Shown: positions 33,528 through 45,532, numbered from the stretch's first letter. The stretch is DNA of 64,000 nucleotides from Gonapodya prolifera JEL478 (GCA_001574975.1 KQ965800.1:62001-126000); one strand, 5' to 3'. Notes: generated by a model not told the origin, from the sequence alone. Numbers and translations are program-made.

Positions 33528-34710
33528 TGTCCTTCGTGGATGGCTTGTCTCCGCACTCCCACCGGAAAACTTGTCGCGCATGTTCTAGCTCTGCACTCCG
33601 TTCTTGATTCTTTCGGTGTTCCCGCGTGTCTGCCGTAGATGGCACGCACTCGCCTGTGTCGCCTTGGACCACCTTGGGCGGATTCCACTGCAACTTCGCG
33701 TCACCCTGATCAGTGATAGCAACGAAAAGTCTGATGACATCGACAGCGACTCGTTGCCACTTTTCAGCGATGTGGCGTGGGCCAGTCGGGCCACCAGTGT
33801 CACCTGAAGCTCTTGCCGGATGAATTGCAGTCCACATGACCGCCGATAGGATACCCATGGATCTGGGCCAACTCACTGCCAACGTGATGAGTCGATTGCG
33901 CAACATTGTGGCGGGCGACGGGCCCGACAAGGGCTGTCCCAAATCATGGGCACGGTTCTTGGTGCGGAGGGGAATCGTGGGTCGTTTAACCATTGTGTAC
34001 ATCATCGACCTCAGCAAAAGGAACCATGCGCAATCATTGCACGTGCTTGGGCAAAACTGGCAGGCAGCACATTGGCATACTGGTCCCGGACACCGACACC
34101 GCTTACTCTGCCAAGCGTGACCATTGTGGACATTTTCGACGTTGAGGGGGCGTTGAACCCTCCACTAGAGGTTTTCCCAATATTTGAGGTGTGTCCAAAC
34201 GTGAACTCTCTTGTGCTTGACGAGAACGAATGGAACAATATCGCGCAAGGCTACTATCAGATACCAGACAGCCTATGTGCATAGATAAGAGTGCTGCAGT
34301 GTGAGGCATGGAGTGATCACAGCACCATTTCGTTGTCTGAAAGTGCCGTGGCGTTGCTCAGCTGGAGATTTCCCAACGTGACTGAGTTTGGCAGCGTTGG
34401 ATTTCACTCTGCAGAAGCTGTTGCAGACTTTACCAGTGATGTTGCAGCAGTCACGCGAATCAAGCTTCTCCGAGTTGAGGTGCCTCCAACATGCATCTCC
34501 TGGACTGACACAGGCAGCACCTTTGCCAACACTGTGTCACATGCGTTTCCTGGACTGCGAACAGTGCTTTTTGGGGGACCGCTGCTGAGGAACAGGATGT
34601 AAACACACTGACAACTGTGTGGACCATGGGTGGTGAGAGCATCCCGGCATGATACAGTGTCAATTGGAGAAGGGACAAGGGTTACATTCTTGGACGAAGG
34701 CATTTGAGAA
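33528..34710 (+). pseudogene. Broken F-box gene, inverted paralogue of the copy at 39.1-40.3 kb
   Basis: The plus strand aligns along its length with the minus-strand F-box gene 5 kb away. It has PPENLSRMF, then SVFPRVCRRWHALACVALDH (F-box), LGRIPLQLRVTLI, LFSDVAWAS, VMSRLRNIVAGDGPDKGCPK and SWARFLVRRGIVGRL, ending with TLQK-like and EKGQG-like regions near 34,680. The F-box helix is interrupted by a TAG right after SRMF, and further frame changes occur downstream, so no full product is possible. The family is presumably an SCF adaptor with a species-specific C-terminal domain. The broken copy looks recent enough to align easily by eye. Confidence 0.65.
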
Positions 34711-36105
34711 GGTCAAAGACAATCTCAAAGGAAAAGGAAAGAGTGTGTCAATATGTGTTGTGCCTTTGTACTCGATTTTGTCATCATATGGATAGTATGT
34801 ACGTATATAAATGACGCTGTGTTTCTCCACTCTTCTCTTGTAAGTCAGATCAGATGTGGAAGGGATCAGCGAGAAGGAGCATGAACATATGTGAAGTTAA
34901 GAGTTACAACATGAGGAACCAGGGACTAGAATAGTCTGCAAATAAAATTACAAGCGAGTTCAAACTACGAGAATCAACAAGATCTCTTCGATAACATCTC
35001 GCCGGCCGACACCCATCCCTCCACGGACCCGCGCCGCGTCACACGATCCGATCCACCCACTCTCGCAGGGTGTCAGGTGCGAAGAGGGCAGCGTATTGTC
35101 TGCCCTGCGCACCCCAGTACTGTTTATGCCCGATGCCGCATGGCGACTAAGCTCGACAGCTCACGTGTATAAATAAGAATGAAATACCCCACGCAGGGAA
35201 GCATGGAATAATACATTCCGAGCTAGATTCAAATACATATATACATGGGACCGAAGTATACGCTTTAGCACTCAAGTCAGTTAGCAATTCTCAACAGCGT
35301 ATCACCTGTTACTCCAGCGCTGCTCAGTCTCCGCTGAATTCTCATATTCGGGAAGCAATTTAGTTTGCTGGTAACTGCGGTACCTATGATACACCTATTA
35401 TATCCACAGCAATTAAGTTCGTTACATTCAATTTTAGCTTCTGTTGGTGTAAATGCAGCGTCTTTAGGCATGCACCTCATATCCGGTAAGCAAGATAATC
35501 GCCTCTCCAAATTCATTGGTGCGTCATTTGTGCTTGATGAGCATGTGAAGTTTGATCTTGCAACATGGATGCTGCATGTGTAGCTTGGAGGAAACGGATC
35601 AGCGTACATTTATCTGAGGTGACACCACCTTCGACTTTTAGCTCCTGTTCATTCGAGCTGGCTTGGCCCTGCCTTTTTTTATCTATGAACGCATTGTCGA
35701 GCTACATACTGACAAAAAATGTGCTCGTTTCTTCTGTCTGGTTCCTAATATTCGTTACATGCACATGCATAGTATGGCACCAACTGATCAGCGTGCCTAT
35801 ATCCTCGCCTCGCACCCTTTGGCTCCCGACCGGTGAGCGCTGCAGAAGCCCAGCTGCTTGCGCGATGAAGGAGCACAAAAAACACGAAAGAAGTGCACTG
35901 TTTCAATGCGATGTGAATTAAGGATTCATCAATACTGTCAGCTTTTGGGTCTTTGATCCGATAGGTACGTACATATTGTAGCGACGTACTATCAAAACTT
36001 GGACTATATGTTGTCTTTGCTCTCCATTGCACCTTATTGAGACCCCCGTTCTCCCCCTTCGCCACCTTCCAAATACTCCCAACTCCCCACCCCCTCCCAC
36101 CCCCC
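34711..36105. other. Intergenic stretch with a possible small Cys-rich frame
   Basis: About 1.4 kb. The minus frame 35277-35609 (110 codons) has a Cys-rich stretch (LSCLPDMRCMP, ECNELNCCGYNRC, LNCFPNMR) with two similar C-x-P-[DN]-MR units. It could be a relic exon of a secreted protein. There is no signal peptide or clear start, so I do not call a gene. Confidence 0.3.
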
Positions 36106-37475
36106 TCACTCCCACCCCCCCACCTCCACAATTCTCTTATTTCCCAACACGTCCACGATCCCTCCGCCAACTGCCTTTCCTTCCACGACGTCCTGCTGGG
36201 TGGCTGGAGTTGTGGCGAGGTGGACCATTGCGCGGCCGACGCTGGGGCGGGGCGGCGGGGGTAGGGGTGGGGTAGGCGGGTAGGCGTCGTGGGGTGGGGA
36301 AGGGGAATGTGAATGAGTTTGGTGTGAACGAGGAGACAGTAGCATTAAGGGAGGAGAGAAAGCAAAAACTCACGCAACAGTCGACACCTGCATGTTGTTC
36401 CTAATCCACGGAATGAGACCGAATGGGGCGAGGACGTACGAGCCGATTGTTTCGCCGATGCGTTCTCTGGAGTTTAGCGGGCGGTGACAGGGGGTGGTGG
36501 TGAGGATGTGGCGGGGAGGTAGGGGCAGGAAAGTGGGAGTGGCAAGAGGTTTTTTATTAGGTGCAATGAGTGGAAGGAGGAGGTGGGATGGAGGGGAACC
36601 GGAAATGAGGGAAGGAAAAACAATCGACGGGAGACTGAGGGGACGAACCTCGGTCTGTGGTCGCCCTTGGGCATGATGAGCATGCCCGGTTGGAGAATCG
36701 TCGTTCTTTGTTGTACGGAGGATAAGTGCGCGGTGAGGAGGTGAGGAGTGAGGGGGGGAAGTGAGAGTCCAGGGCATCAAGTTGACAATTATTGTTCCGA
36801 GCTTGCATTGTTGTACTACCGCCTGGCACGCTCCTCGGGATTGCAGCATCGTCTTTCAACATCCATTCCTTGAAATTCCCCTCTAGATTTTGTCCCGTCT
36901 CGTTTCCCCCCGAAATAAAGTCGACTCACCTAGGCAACCCGAGAGCAATCAAATCCCGCTCCACCTCTCCCTTGGTCCTGGGATACAACAGCGACGACGA
37001 CACATCGCTCCCCGTCGAGCTGACATACATGACGTGCGCGTTGGGATTCTCTGCATTGGTCTCCTTGAACAATTTGGCGGCCTCAATCACATAGTCGTGG
37101 TCGATCTTGTAAAACGCCTCTGCCGATCCCGCATCGGCGCGTGTGGTGCCGAGGGCTAGAAACGCGACGTCGTGGCCTGCGAATGCCTCGCGCGATTGAG
37201 CGAGGTTGTCGAAATCGACGATCTTCTGCACGAGTTTCTCCGAGCCTGGGCCGGAGTAGGCTACCTCACGGCGGCCGATTGAGGTAAGTTTTGAGATGTT
37301 GGGAGATTCGAGGGCTGATTTGAGCGCGTGGCGGCCGCATGCGCCTTTGTAGATGGAGTGGTTGGAAGAGAAACGCGGGGTAAGGAGTGGCATCGGTTGA
37401 GAGTAGGGTGGGCAGGAGACGAAGAAGACACTTACCCGTTGCCCCGATAATGAGCGCTGACTTTGGCTGGGACAT
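36106..37475 (-). CDS. HTATIP2/TIP30-like NAD(P)-binding oxidoreductase (Fmp52 type)
   Basis: Atypical short-chain dehydrogenase-like protein. In yeasts the counterpart Fmp52 sits on the mitochondrial outer membrane. Exon 1 starts at 37475, MSQPKSALIIGATG, and splices to ACGRHALKSALESPN, completing the GxxGxxG nucleotide-binding loop. Then come LTSIGRREVAYSGPGSEKLV, IVDFDNLAQSREAFAGHDVA, FLALGTTRADAGSAEAFYKI, DHDYVIEAAKLFKETNAENP, HVMYVSSTGSDVSSSLLYPR and TKGEVERDLIALGLPR, with the YxxxK pair (Y-PRT-K). After more introns come LQPGMLIMPKGDHR, RIGETIGSYVLAPFGLIPW and AMVHLATTPATQQDVVEGKA, stopping at 36106 (VGGWE). This is the full length expected for the family. Its start is 238 bp from that of the JTB-like gene, so they share a divergent promoter. 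Confidence 0.85.
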
Positions 37476-37712
37476 GGATGGAGTGCGGTCGAGTGTTGGT
37501 GAGTGAAAGGGTGGACTCACGACCGACCGCAGCAGCAGTAATTCAACCGACGAGCGCATGCGATGGGCGACGGCGACGAGGACCAGGCGACGACGAAGAG
37601 CGAGAGTGCGGCGAAAGAAGAGATGCGAGGAGGTGAGGAGCGTGGGCGGGATACGGATGGGGAAAGACAGAATGCAGCGACACGTGGTCAGTGGGAGAGG
37701 AGACGGACAGTG

Positions 37713-38741
37713 ATGGGTGCCACACTGCTCGCGTTTGCGCTGCTGGTTGTCGCAACGGTGGCAGCTGCGTTGCCTCAGTGAGTGTTTCTTCTCTCGTTGA
37801 TGCCGATATACTCGCAAACCACAATCCTCTTCCCCCCCGATCGCCGGCCATCCACCTAGCCACCCCTCCTCTTCTTCTCCCCCTCCCTCCCGCCTCCGCC
37901 CGCGCACCGTCGTATTCTCCTACTCCTCCCTCTCCGACACGCTCCACCCGCACCTCTCATCCTGGTCCTGCATCGTCGTTTCCGACTGCACGGCCTGCTC
38001 CTCGCGCTCGTCCCACGCCGCATGTAGTAGCACGGGGTACCGCGAGCGAGTGCGTTGCTTCCCGCCGGGCGCGATCGAAGTGGGCGAGGATGGGGTTGTC
38101 CTGGTGAAGCCACATCACGGAGGCGGGGATCACGCGGAGCATAGGCCAGGAACGTCCGAGTATGGGGGAGGCGCGACTGCGGAGAGTGTTTCGGTGGGAG
38201 ATATGGGTGGTGTGGATAGCCATGCTGGCCCCACATCGGTGGACATCCCCTCCGTCGAACCCAACCCCCCGACTCCGCCCGACCCAATCTCGCCCTCCGC
38301 GCCCCTCGGCGACGACCCCAGCACTTGGACCCTCGAACCGCTCACATCCCGGTCGGAGCGCTCGCGTCCGGACCTGACGGATCTTGACACCTGGCGGTCT
38401 TGCGAGATTGGGTTCTTCAGGTCAGATTATGGGCGGTTTTTGGTGAGTGCTTTTCTCCAATCTCCCCTTTCTTCTCTCGATGGAGCGAGTGACAGCATGT
38501 TTTCACGGGCTTTTGACAACCAAATAACCTTTCTCATTCTGTATTCCCATTCTTCCTCCCTCACTTAATCACACCACAATTCCTACGCCCCTCACCCCAC
38601 CCCAAAAAGACATATAACTCCCTCCTCTGCCTCTCCTCGTACCTCGTCATCTTATACCGCCGCGGCCCACCGCCTCCGGAGTTCCTGCGCCGACTGGGAG
38701 CGAGAGTGGGGTGGAAGAGCGGGGAGGAGCGGACGGTGTGA
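37713..38741 (+). CDS. JTB: JTB-family single-pass membrane protein
   Basis: JTB is a small type I membrane protein linked to cytokinesis and mitochondria in animals. The ATG at 37713 gives a clean signal peptide (MGATLLAFALLVVATVAAAL); an in-frame upstream ATG at 37563 would add a polar extension. Intron 37780-37859 joins in frame to a luminal Cys domain: WSCIVVSDCTACSSRSSH followed by AACSSTGYRERVRCFPPG. This matches human 'EECSPCSNFRAKTTPECGPTGYVEKITC' in spacing. A Pro/Ser/acid-rich insert of about 80 residues (unusual for the family) comes next, then TWRSCEIGFFRSDYGRFL, matching 'FKSCR...FWKFE'. Intron 38443-38609 leads to the membrane helix (YNSLLCLSSYLVILYRR) and a short tail ending GEERTV. 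All introns are GT-AG and phase-consistent. The conserved cysteines make the call fairly secure. Confidence 0.78.
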
Positions 38742-39100
38742 ATGTGATGCGTGGGTGGAAGGAAAACAGTGATGCTAGATTGATGGACGTGCTTGATTCT
38801 TGTTGTTGTTTTACGCGATGGTAAGTTTGTATGAATTGATATGTATACCATTTCACGGCCCTCTCTAGCACCTTGCGCTGTGCAGTCCGCGTCATTAAAG
38901 TCCCTGACGACGCGCAAGCCAACCTCGTTTAGCAAATGAGCAACCCTATGTCAGTGTGATTGAGAAGAGTGAACAGTAAACAACCTCAATTATTCATAAT
39001 AGCCATACGAAGACAAAGTTGAGTAAAAAGGCCCAACATGTATTTGCACCTTCCTTCCCTTGCTTTTAAGATTGTTCTTCACCTTCTCAAGCGCCTTCGT

Positions 39101-40308
39101 TCAGGAATGTAACCCTTGTCCCTTCTCTAATTGAAACTGCATCACTGTTGCGGGGACACCCTCACCAACCATTGTCCATGCCATTTTCAGTGTGTCAACA
39201 TCCTGTTCCTCAGCAGTGATCACAGTACTATGCACTGTTGCAGTCCAGGAAATACGCGTGACACGGTGCTGGTGAAGGTGCGGCATGTGTCCGTCCATTA
39301 GGGATGCTTGCTTAGGCCACCTCAACGTGTAGAAGCTTGATTTGCGAGACAGGTACAACGTCACTGGTGAAGTCGGAAAGGGCTTCTGTAGAGTGAAACT
39401 CAACGCTGCCAAACTCTTTCACATTGGGGACGCTCTGACTGAGCAGTGTCAAGGCACGCTCAGATAATGAAATGGTACTCTGATCTTTCCACGCCTGACA
39501 CTGCAGTACTTTTATCGGGGCACATTAAATGTTTGGTATAGCATAGAAGCCCCTCCTCAAGCAGATCCCAGTCGTTCGTGTCGACGATAATTGTGCTCAG
39601 GTTGCTGCACGCGGCAAATATCCCAGAAAAAACCTCCGATTCAAGGTTTGGCACTCCGAAAACGTGGAAAATGTCCACAGTCGTCACACCGCTAAGTTTG
39701 ACGGGCGTCGGCGCTGACGACCTGTACGTCAACGTACCACCTGCAAACGACGACTTTCGGAACTCGTACATCTCGAATCAGTTCATAGATTGCAGGCAGG
39801 TTGATTGATGGAGTGTGATGGCCCGCGACAAGTTCTACAGTATCCACCGTGGTTAAGCGTCCCACGACTCCCCTTTGCTCCAAGAATCGTGCCCATGATT
39901 TGGGACACCTCTTTCCAGACCCGTCAGCTGTCGCGATGTCGCGCAATCGATCCATCACGTAGAGAATAAGCTGGTGCAGATCCGTGGGTATACCACGGCG
40001 GTCATGTAGACTACCATTCCTCCTGCAAGAGCTACAGGCGGCCCTCGGACACTCGTCCACACCACATCGCTGAACAGCCGCCACGGGTCACTGCACCACA
40101 GCATGCCGATGCCATTGGTGTGCTCGTTAAAATCAAGGACAATTTCGACCCGAATTTCGAGAGGAACGCGGCCAAGGGGGTCGAGTGCGACGCGGGCGAG
40201 TGCGTACCATCTGCGGCAGACGCGTGGGAAGGTCGAAAGAATGGAGAGAGGAGTGGAGAGCAGGAAGATGTGCGACAGGATTTCCGGGGGTAGTGAGGGG
40301 ATCTGCAT
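39101..40308 (-). CDS. F-box protein (SCF adaptor-like)
   Basis: The start at 40308 gives MQIPSLPPEILSHIFLLSTP, then FPRVCRRWYALARVALDPLG and RVPLEIRVEIVLDFNEH. This is a textbook F-box ('LP-x-EIL-x-x-IF... VCRRW-x-x-LA'). A 44-bp GT-AG intron near 39960-40010 would join GGM in frame to LILYVMDRLRDIATAD and GKRCPKSWARFLEQRGVVGR. Downstream are KLSGVTTVDIFHVFGVPNLE, SNLSTIIVDTNDWDLLEEGL and a final frame ending TVMQFQLEKGQGLHS at 39101. Two later frame changes (about 39760 and 39470) have no obvious intron, so the C-terminal half may be spliced unusually or decayed. This is the better-preserved member of the inverted pair with 33.5-34.7 kb. Confidence 0.6.
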
Positions 40309-42379
40309 CGACGATGGGGAATGAAGAATTGAGTCATGAATTTATCGAGGGATGTGAGGAATCATATAGAGGCGAAGGGAGAAGTGGCTGGTGACATGAA
40401 GCTTGAGGGGTTGATGTCACCACGTACTTGGGCGGGAAGAGCGCGATTTGTGTTTGAAGAATCCAGAATCTTACAGCTGGAATATGAACCGTTGCACTCC
40501 CGCAGGTCTTTGTCTTTGGCAATCGGGTGGTGAGTGCAAAAACAAGCATGAGCAGATGTAGGAAACGGATCAATTGATCATACCATCAAACCATCATATG
40601 ATCTTCAAGTAATGCTCGTAGAGGGAATGAAACGAAATTTCAAAGAGTTGCGGGTTGTATTTTGGTGGTTACAATTAACTGGACAGAGTTCCAATTGATA
40701 TGGTCAGCAACATTTTCAGGATACAATTGCCTACACCTGCTCTCTCAATCCATGCCTAACATCTGCATGCAGTAGAGGGGACCAAAATTAATGCATCCGA
40801 ATTCCGAAGCAGGTAATTGTGTGCCATATGGACGTTTAAAAGTCCAAGAATGGAGTCTCGCAGGTCTTATCATGATTCACAACGCACTGCCTAGTTCAAT
40901 GGTACGAAATAATGAAGACGTTCTTGCTTTTGCTCTCTACGTCTTGCCACGTACCGAAAAGATTGACAAAAGCCTTCCTGACATCGAGGCGCGGCCAACC
41001 TAACAAATAAACGGCTATGATCCATTAATGCACTGCATGCCCAGCTGTGCAAATACGATGGACCCAAAAGGTGGTTCAAATTCCAGCAAGCAAGGATAGC
41101 TCAGCTTAGTGATTGTTGAAAGCTCTTGCACCCAGATTTGCAGGGGGTTTTGTAGAGTTCAGATCCAAGCTTCTCACAAAACATCCAGTTAATGAGTCCA
41201 CCTGCTCTTTCGACAGACCCAAGGCAACCACTGCCCCTGTATTATTTATGGGAGCCAAAGCGTACGTCTATTCGGAATGACTTTCAGGTCGAAAACCAAT
41301 TGTCTCACTCAGGGAGAGCATCAATAAAAAGTTTTTTTTGGAGAATAATCAACAAAATCTCTTTTGAGCAGTCTCCGAGGAAAGTACAGTTGTCAACATC
41401 TACTGTCAGGGGGAGCGGGCGGAGGTTGCCGAGTGAGTCCGAAGGCACGCGACCAGCGTGCAAGAGAGCCGAGTACGAGCGAGAGAGAGCCGAGAGGTCA
41501 CGCCGAGTGACCTGAGAGCCGAGACGAGCGAGTGGGAACGAGTGAGACGAGAGAGATTCGAAGTCCAAAGGCTTGTTCTTAGCAGTTCTACAAGTGTTTA
41601 TATAGCTCCAATTCTAGTTTACGCTTTTCTTATTCTGCTTATCAAATCGTGTCCGTTATTGCGCAAGCAGTTCCGATGAGTTCCAGCGTGTTCCGCTGAC
41701 TTGGACCACAGCAACTGGGGGGGGTCCGCCCAAGCCCCTCACACTACCACGTTGAAGAAAACATGAAGAACAGTGTCGACAAAAAGATCCCACCAAAGCG
41801 CTATCGTAGGAAACAACTGCAATTCAGACTTGTCAATGCATCTCACATAAAACCTTATCCTCGGTTCTTGCTCCTCCATCGCGTGAGATGAACTATGTGC
41901 GGTGTTAATTTGACGGGCCGGAACCAAAAAAAAAAATCGCATAAAGACAATGGATGTACACGGAGATGGTCCTCGCTGATATCTTAGAAGAGTGAGCAAT
42001 GAGTTTGTGGAGTGATTTGTTCGGCTTGCGTCCACTGCACATTTCAAACCACATACAGGTGAATCAGATGTCCACTCTGATCATAAGGCGCAAAAGACTT
42101 GCACTTTCGCAATCAAAGTCAGAAAAAGATATGAGCAGTTATGTCCAGGCGAAGGGAGAGGTGGATGATGTCATCGTGGACAGTAATACTGAGGGAGGGC
42201 ACTACGCGGTATCTGTTCTCCTTCATTTCTCGAGCAGGGCTTCTGAAACGCTCACCTCGTCAGAGCCAAAAGCGGGAGGCGAAGATATATATGCTCTGAG
42301 AAGGTGTCATACTATGCATGTGTATGTGACGTGCCTTCACGATTGCCGTTATGTACAAAAGCCGTGCGGATGTCTCGCA
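40309..42379. other. Gene-poor stretch with probable degraded repeat DNA
   Basis: About 2 kb without a convincing host gene. The part around 41.2-41.75 kb, with a purine run (TCAGGGGGAG) followed by a GAG-rich stretch, loosely resembles the 3' end of an LTR-type retroelement, but no diagnostic domain or paired terminal repeat is visible. If it is one, it is an old, broken fragment. The rest is featureless. Confidence 0.25.
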
Positions 42380-42777
42380 ATCCAGCAACAACATTAGTGA
42401 GATTGCGATGGCAACTGGGTCTGGTGGAATTCCACCAAGCCGGCGGCTGTAAGTCTTGTGGGGCGCCACTCACCCGGACCCACGTAGCGGAGTGCACAGG
42501 AGTCGGGGTGTCGCCTTGAACTCCTGCGTGACGAACTGTTCCCACCGGCCAACGGGCGTCTTGGGGAGAGAGTCCTTGACGAGCTGCTGAATCTATCAGC
42601 AGTGGAGATGTTCCCGCGCGTTTGCGCGGAACTCATCTTGGCGATCACAGGGATTGTGGAGCAATGCACCGGACGCTACAGGACCGAAACGGGATACCTG
42701 CACACACCCCGAACCACCTGTAGAGGACACCCCCGGAGGTGGGGACGCGCCGAGGAAGCCGGGATAACCGCTTCTTA
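42380..42777 (+). mobile_element. 3' fragment of a non-LTR (LINE-type) retrotransposon
   Basis: The plus strand encodes TTLVRLRWQLGLVEFHQA and then CKSCGAPLTRTHVAECTGVG. This fits the C-terminal 'L-x-x-LR-x-G... C-x2-C... H-x3-4-C' zinc-knuckle of LINE reverse-transcriptase proteins. After one frame slip near 42510 the same strand continues LELLRDELFPPANGRLGERV and LDELLNLSAVEMFPRVCAEL, ending ITAS stop at 42777. The reverse transcriptase core and endonuclease are absent upstream, so the copy is 5'-truncated, as is usual for LINEs. No poly-A tail or target-site duplication is evident. Confidence 0.55.
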
Positions 42778-43595
42778 ATGTGTGTTGTGGAACCGACCCC
42801 AACCCAATCGACTTTCCGCAATCTGCGGGGATGGCGTTGGATGCATGAGTAGGAACCATTTTGGATACCATACGTGTGGTTTGGAAGTGTTGCAGGGTGA
42901 GTGAGGCCGCTGAAATAGGCGGGTGGACGGACCAAGGCGGGTGTTTGGTTTTGGGAGCGTGGGTACGGTTGGGCGACTTAAATGGCAAGGTTCGACGATG
43001 CGCAAGGATACCCATGGGGCTCTTTGGAATCGTTAGCAGGAACAGGGCGAATGGTTTGGACACTGTCTGGGCATTGGTGCTGGTCCCTCTGTATTTATTT
43101 TGTTAAATTTGTGTGCCATCCACGTATGGCGGACTGTCACCCCCCCGTTTGCGGGCAGGTACCATTTTGCGTAGCGCTATCTACCTGGGAGATGATCAAC
43201 TCCCCCAGTTACTTGTTAACTATAAATAAATCCTTGATGTCAGTAGTCAGATTGTAAGAGAATTGTGCAGAGTCAAGGACGGACTCATATAATGGAAGAA
43301 AGTCATGTATTCGCAGTCACATTATCAAGCAAAACAACTCGCTCTCAAGTTCCACAAAAGAATACACAATCAAAAGAAGAATGAAAGAAAAGGAAATAAA
43401 CTTGGCGCGTTGCCGCTCCCCACATCAGAACTATAGTACAAATGAGGTTAACAAACAAAAGATCAAGATCCAAAGAGTGTTGGTTTTTAGAAAAACCATG
43501 AGGATTTTTTATGGAAGATAATGTGGGTTCTTATCGCTCCATTGTTACGAGAGGCGATTATTTCTGTTTAATGCAAAAGTCATGAATTGCACGCA
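42778..43595. other. Intergenic region, probable LINE 3' flank and H1 3' UTR
   Basis: About 800 bp. Short minus-strand frames up to 43,063 lack motifs. From about 43,250 the sequence is A-rich on the plus strand (the H1 3' UTR side). No gene is called. Confidence 0.35.
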
Positions 43596-45532
43596 TCAAA
43601 AGTATGAGACTGCCGAGCTCACCTTGGATTTCGCTGCTCCCTTCTTCGCTGCCACTCCGGTAGCCTTCTTCGGGGCGGCCTTGGGTTTGGCGGGCGCTTT
43701 GGCCTTGGGGGCAGCAGCGGCTTTGGGCTTAGCGGGGACGGCTGCTTTAGGTTTCGCTGCAGGTTTCGCGGCGGCGGGTTTGGCAGCGGGCTTCGCAGCG
43801 GGCTTCGCAGCAGCAGTCTTCGCCAGGCACAGAGATTACGATTAGTGTGATTGAAGGTATGGTCGTCGCAAAGACCTCACCTTGGCTGCGACCTTGGCCT
43901 TCGCGGGGGCCTTCTTCGCAGGAGCCTTCTTGGGCTCTGCGGCGGCTTTCGCCTTAGCGGGCGCACGCTTAGTGGTCGCTGCAGCTTTGGGGGCAGCGGC
44001 CTTTGGTGCGGCAGCCTGAACAAAGGGAAAGAAACTTGAGCTGCTTGTTCCTTTCGTGATCAAATGAATAATCTTACCTTCTTCGGCGCAGCAGCCTTCT
44101 TTGGTGCGGCAGCCTTTTTTGGCGCCGCGGCCTTCTTGGGTGCAGGTTCCTTCTTAGGCGCAGCTTCCTTCTTCGCAGCAGGCTCCTTCTTGGCGGAGGC
44201 AGCGCGCTTCGGTTGAGTCTGCATCGCATGAAAAGAACGAGTCAATATCCACTGTGTAATCATCGTATCCACAAAAAACCAACTTTCTCCTTGGGGGTCG
44301 CCGGTTTCTGAAATCAATATTGAACTCAGTGGATGAAGCGAGACAGTCGATGAAAGAAGCCTCACCTTCTCTTTGGGAGCAGCCTTGGGTTTAGACGCAG
44401 CCTTCTTAGGCTTCTTCTCGTCTCCAGCAGCATCGTCGGCCTTGGCCAGCTTCACGGGACCTAAATTCGAGCGTTAGAATTATGACATGGTCAGGAACAC
44501 ATCAATATTTACCGTTGCCTCCTTTCGGCTGAACGAAGACTCCCGACTCAACTCCCTTCTTGATGGCGAGGAGAATCTGATCGTCGGCTTCTGTGGTGCA
44601 TGGAATGTCAAATTTCACGGATCGCTTGGTCCAAGAGGTGACAGCTACTCACGTTCTTCCAAGTTCTGTCGAGGTAAACGTGACGAGAAAAGAATAGGTG
44701 ATGTATGAGGCGGAAAAGTTCGCTTGTATCGACAAACGTACCTTGTAATTGGCGTGAATGTACTTCTTGATGGCGGCACGGCTGGATCCGTTGCGTTCCT
44801 GAGGCAAACAACGGTGAAAAATAGGTTCACACGGATCTGATCGACGCATGGTACCTTGAGGTTGGTGATGGCCTTGAAACGAAAGGTCAGCAACACAACA
44901 AAGGGTCAATTTTTGGATTTTCAACTGCTCACCTGCACGACCATATCAGCATATGATGGGTGCTCCGCTGGGCCGGATGAAGACTCTCCAGCAGGGGCAG
45001 GGGCGGCATCGTCGACCTGGTGAATTCATAGTGAGGTCACAAAGGCATAAGGAAGAAAAAAATGACGTCGCACCATGGTTTCATCAGCCTTTGATTATAG
45101 ATGTGATTCACAGATGGGAATACGGGGATGGGAGACGGGATGAGAAGTGGCACGAGCGACGCGACGAGAAAACAGGGGAAACCGAGTTGATCCACAGCGA
45201 TCCATCTCAGGAACGATGTTCAATAGCGATATCGAGAGCATCCGCCCATTTTTTCTCGACGATTCGCCAGAAATCTCGAGTTGAGAGTTCGAGTTTGCAG
45301 CCGCTGATTCGGAGACGAGATTCACGTCCCCCAGCCGTCGCAGCGATGCCAGAGGCGAGAAATCCATCGCGGGAGTCCCCGAAAACACATCTTATCAAAT
45401 TCAGGCCGGATGGGTCGGCGGATGGCCCAAACGGCGTCGCCGCCGGGACCCGCCACTTGGCGTCCCGAGCGCAAGGGACGCAACGCGTCGGCGGAAGACG
45501 GCGCTCACCTTAGATTTCGTGGCAGTCGACAT
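43596..45532 (-). CDS. Linker histone H1
   Basis: H1 binds linker DNA and compacts chromatin. Exon 1 (MSTATKSK, start 45532) is separated by a long intron of about 490 bp from VDDAAPAPAGESSSGPAEHP and SYADMVVQ. Tiny exons then complete the winged-helix globular domain: AITNLK, ERNGSSRAAIKKYIHANYK, and EADDQILLAIKKGVESGVFV with QPKGGNGPVKLAKADDAAG. The tail is Lys/Ala/Pro-rich and interrupted by further introns: KKPKKAASKPKAAPKEK, then TQPKRAASAKKEPAAKKEAA with APKKAA repeats, then AKAKAAAEPKKAPAKK, then AAAKPAAKPAAKP. The last exon ends KKGAAKSK; if its donor-like GTGAGC is not used, it reads VSSAVSYF to a stop at 43596. At least seven introns in a gene this small is striking for a histone. 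The 3' end is slightly uncertain. Confidence 0.88.

Noticed and set aside
37563-37712. Upstream in-frame ATG for the JTB-like gene
   Set aside because: It would place about 50 polar residues before a well-formed signal peptide; the ATG at 37713 is preferred.
41390-41750. Possible LTR-like segment after a purine run
   Set aside because: No matching second terminal repeat, primer site or coding domain was found, so it is reported only as part of a gene-poor stretch.
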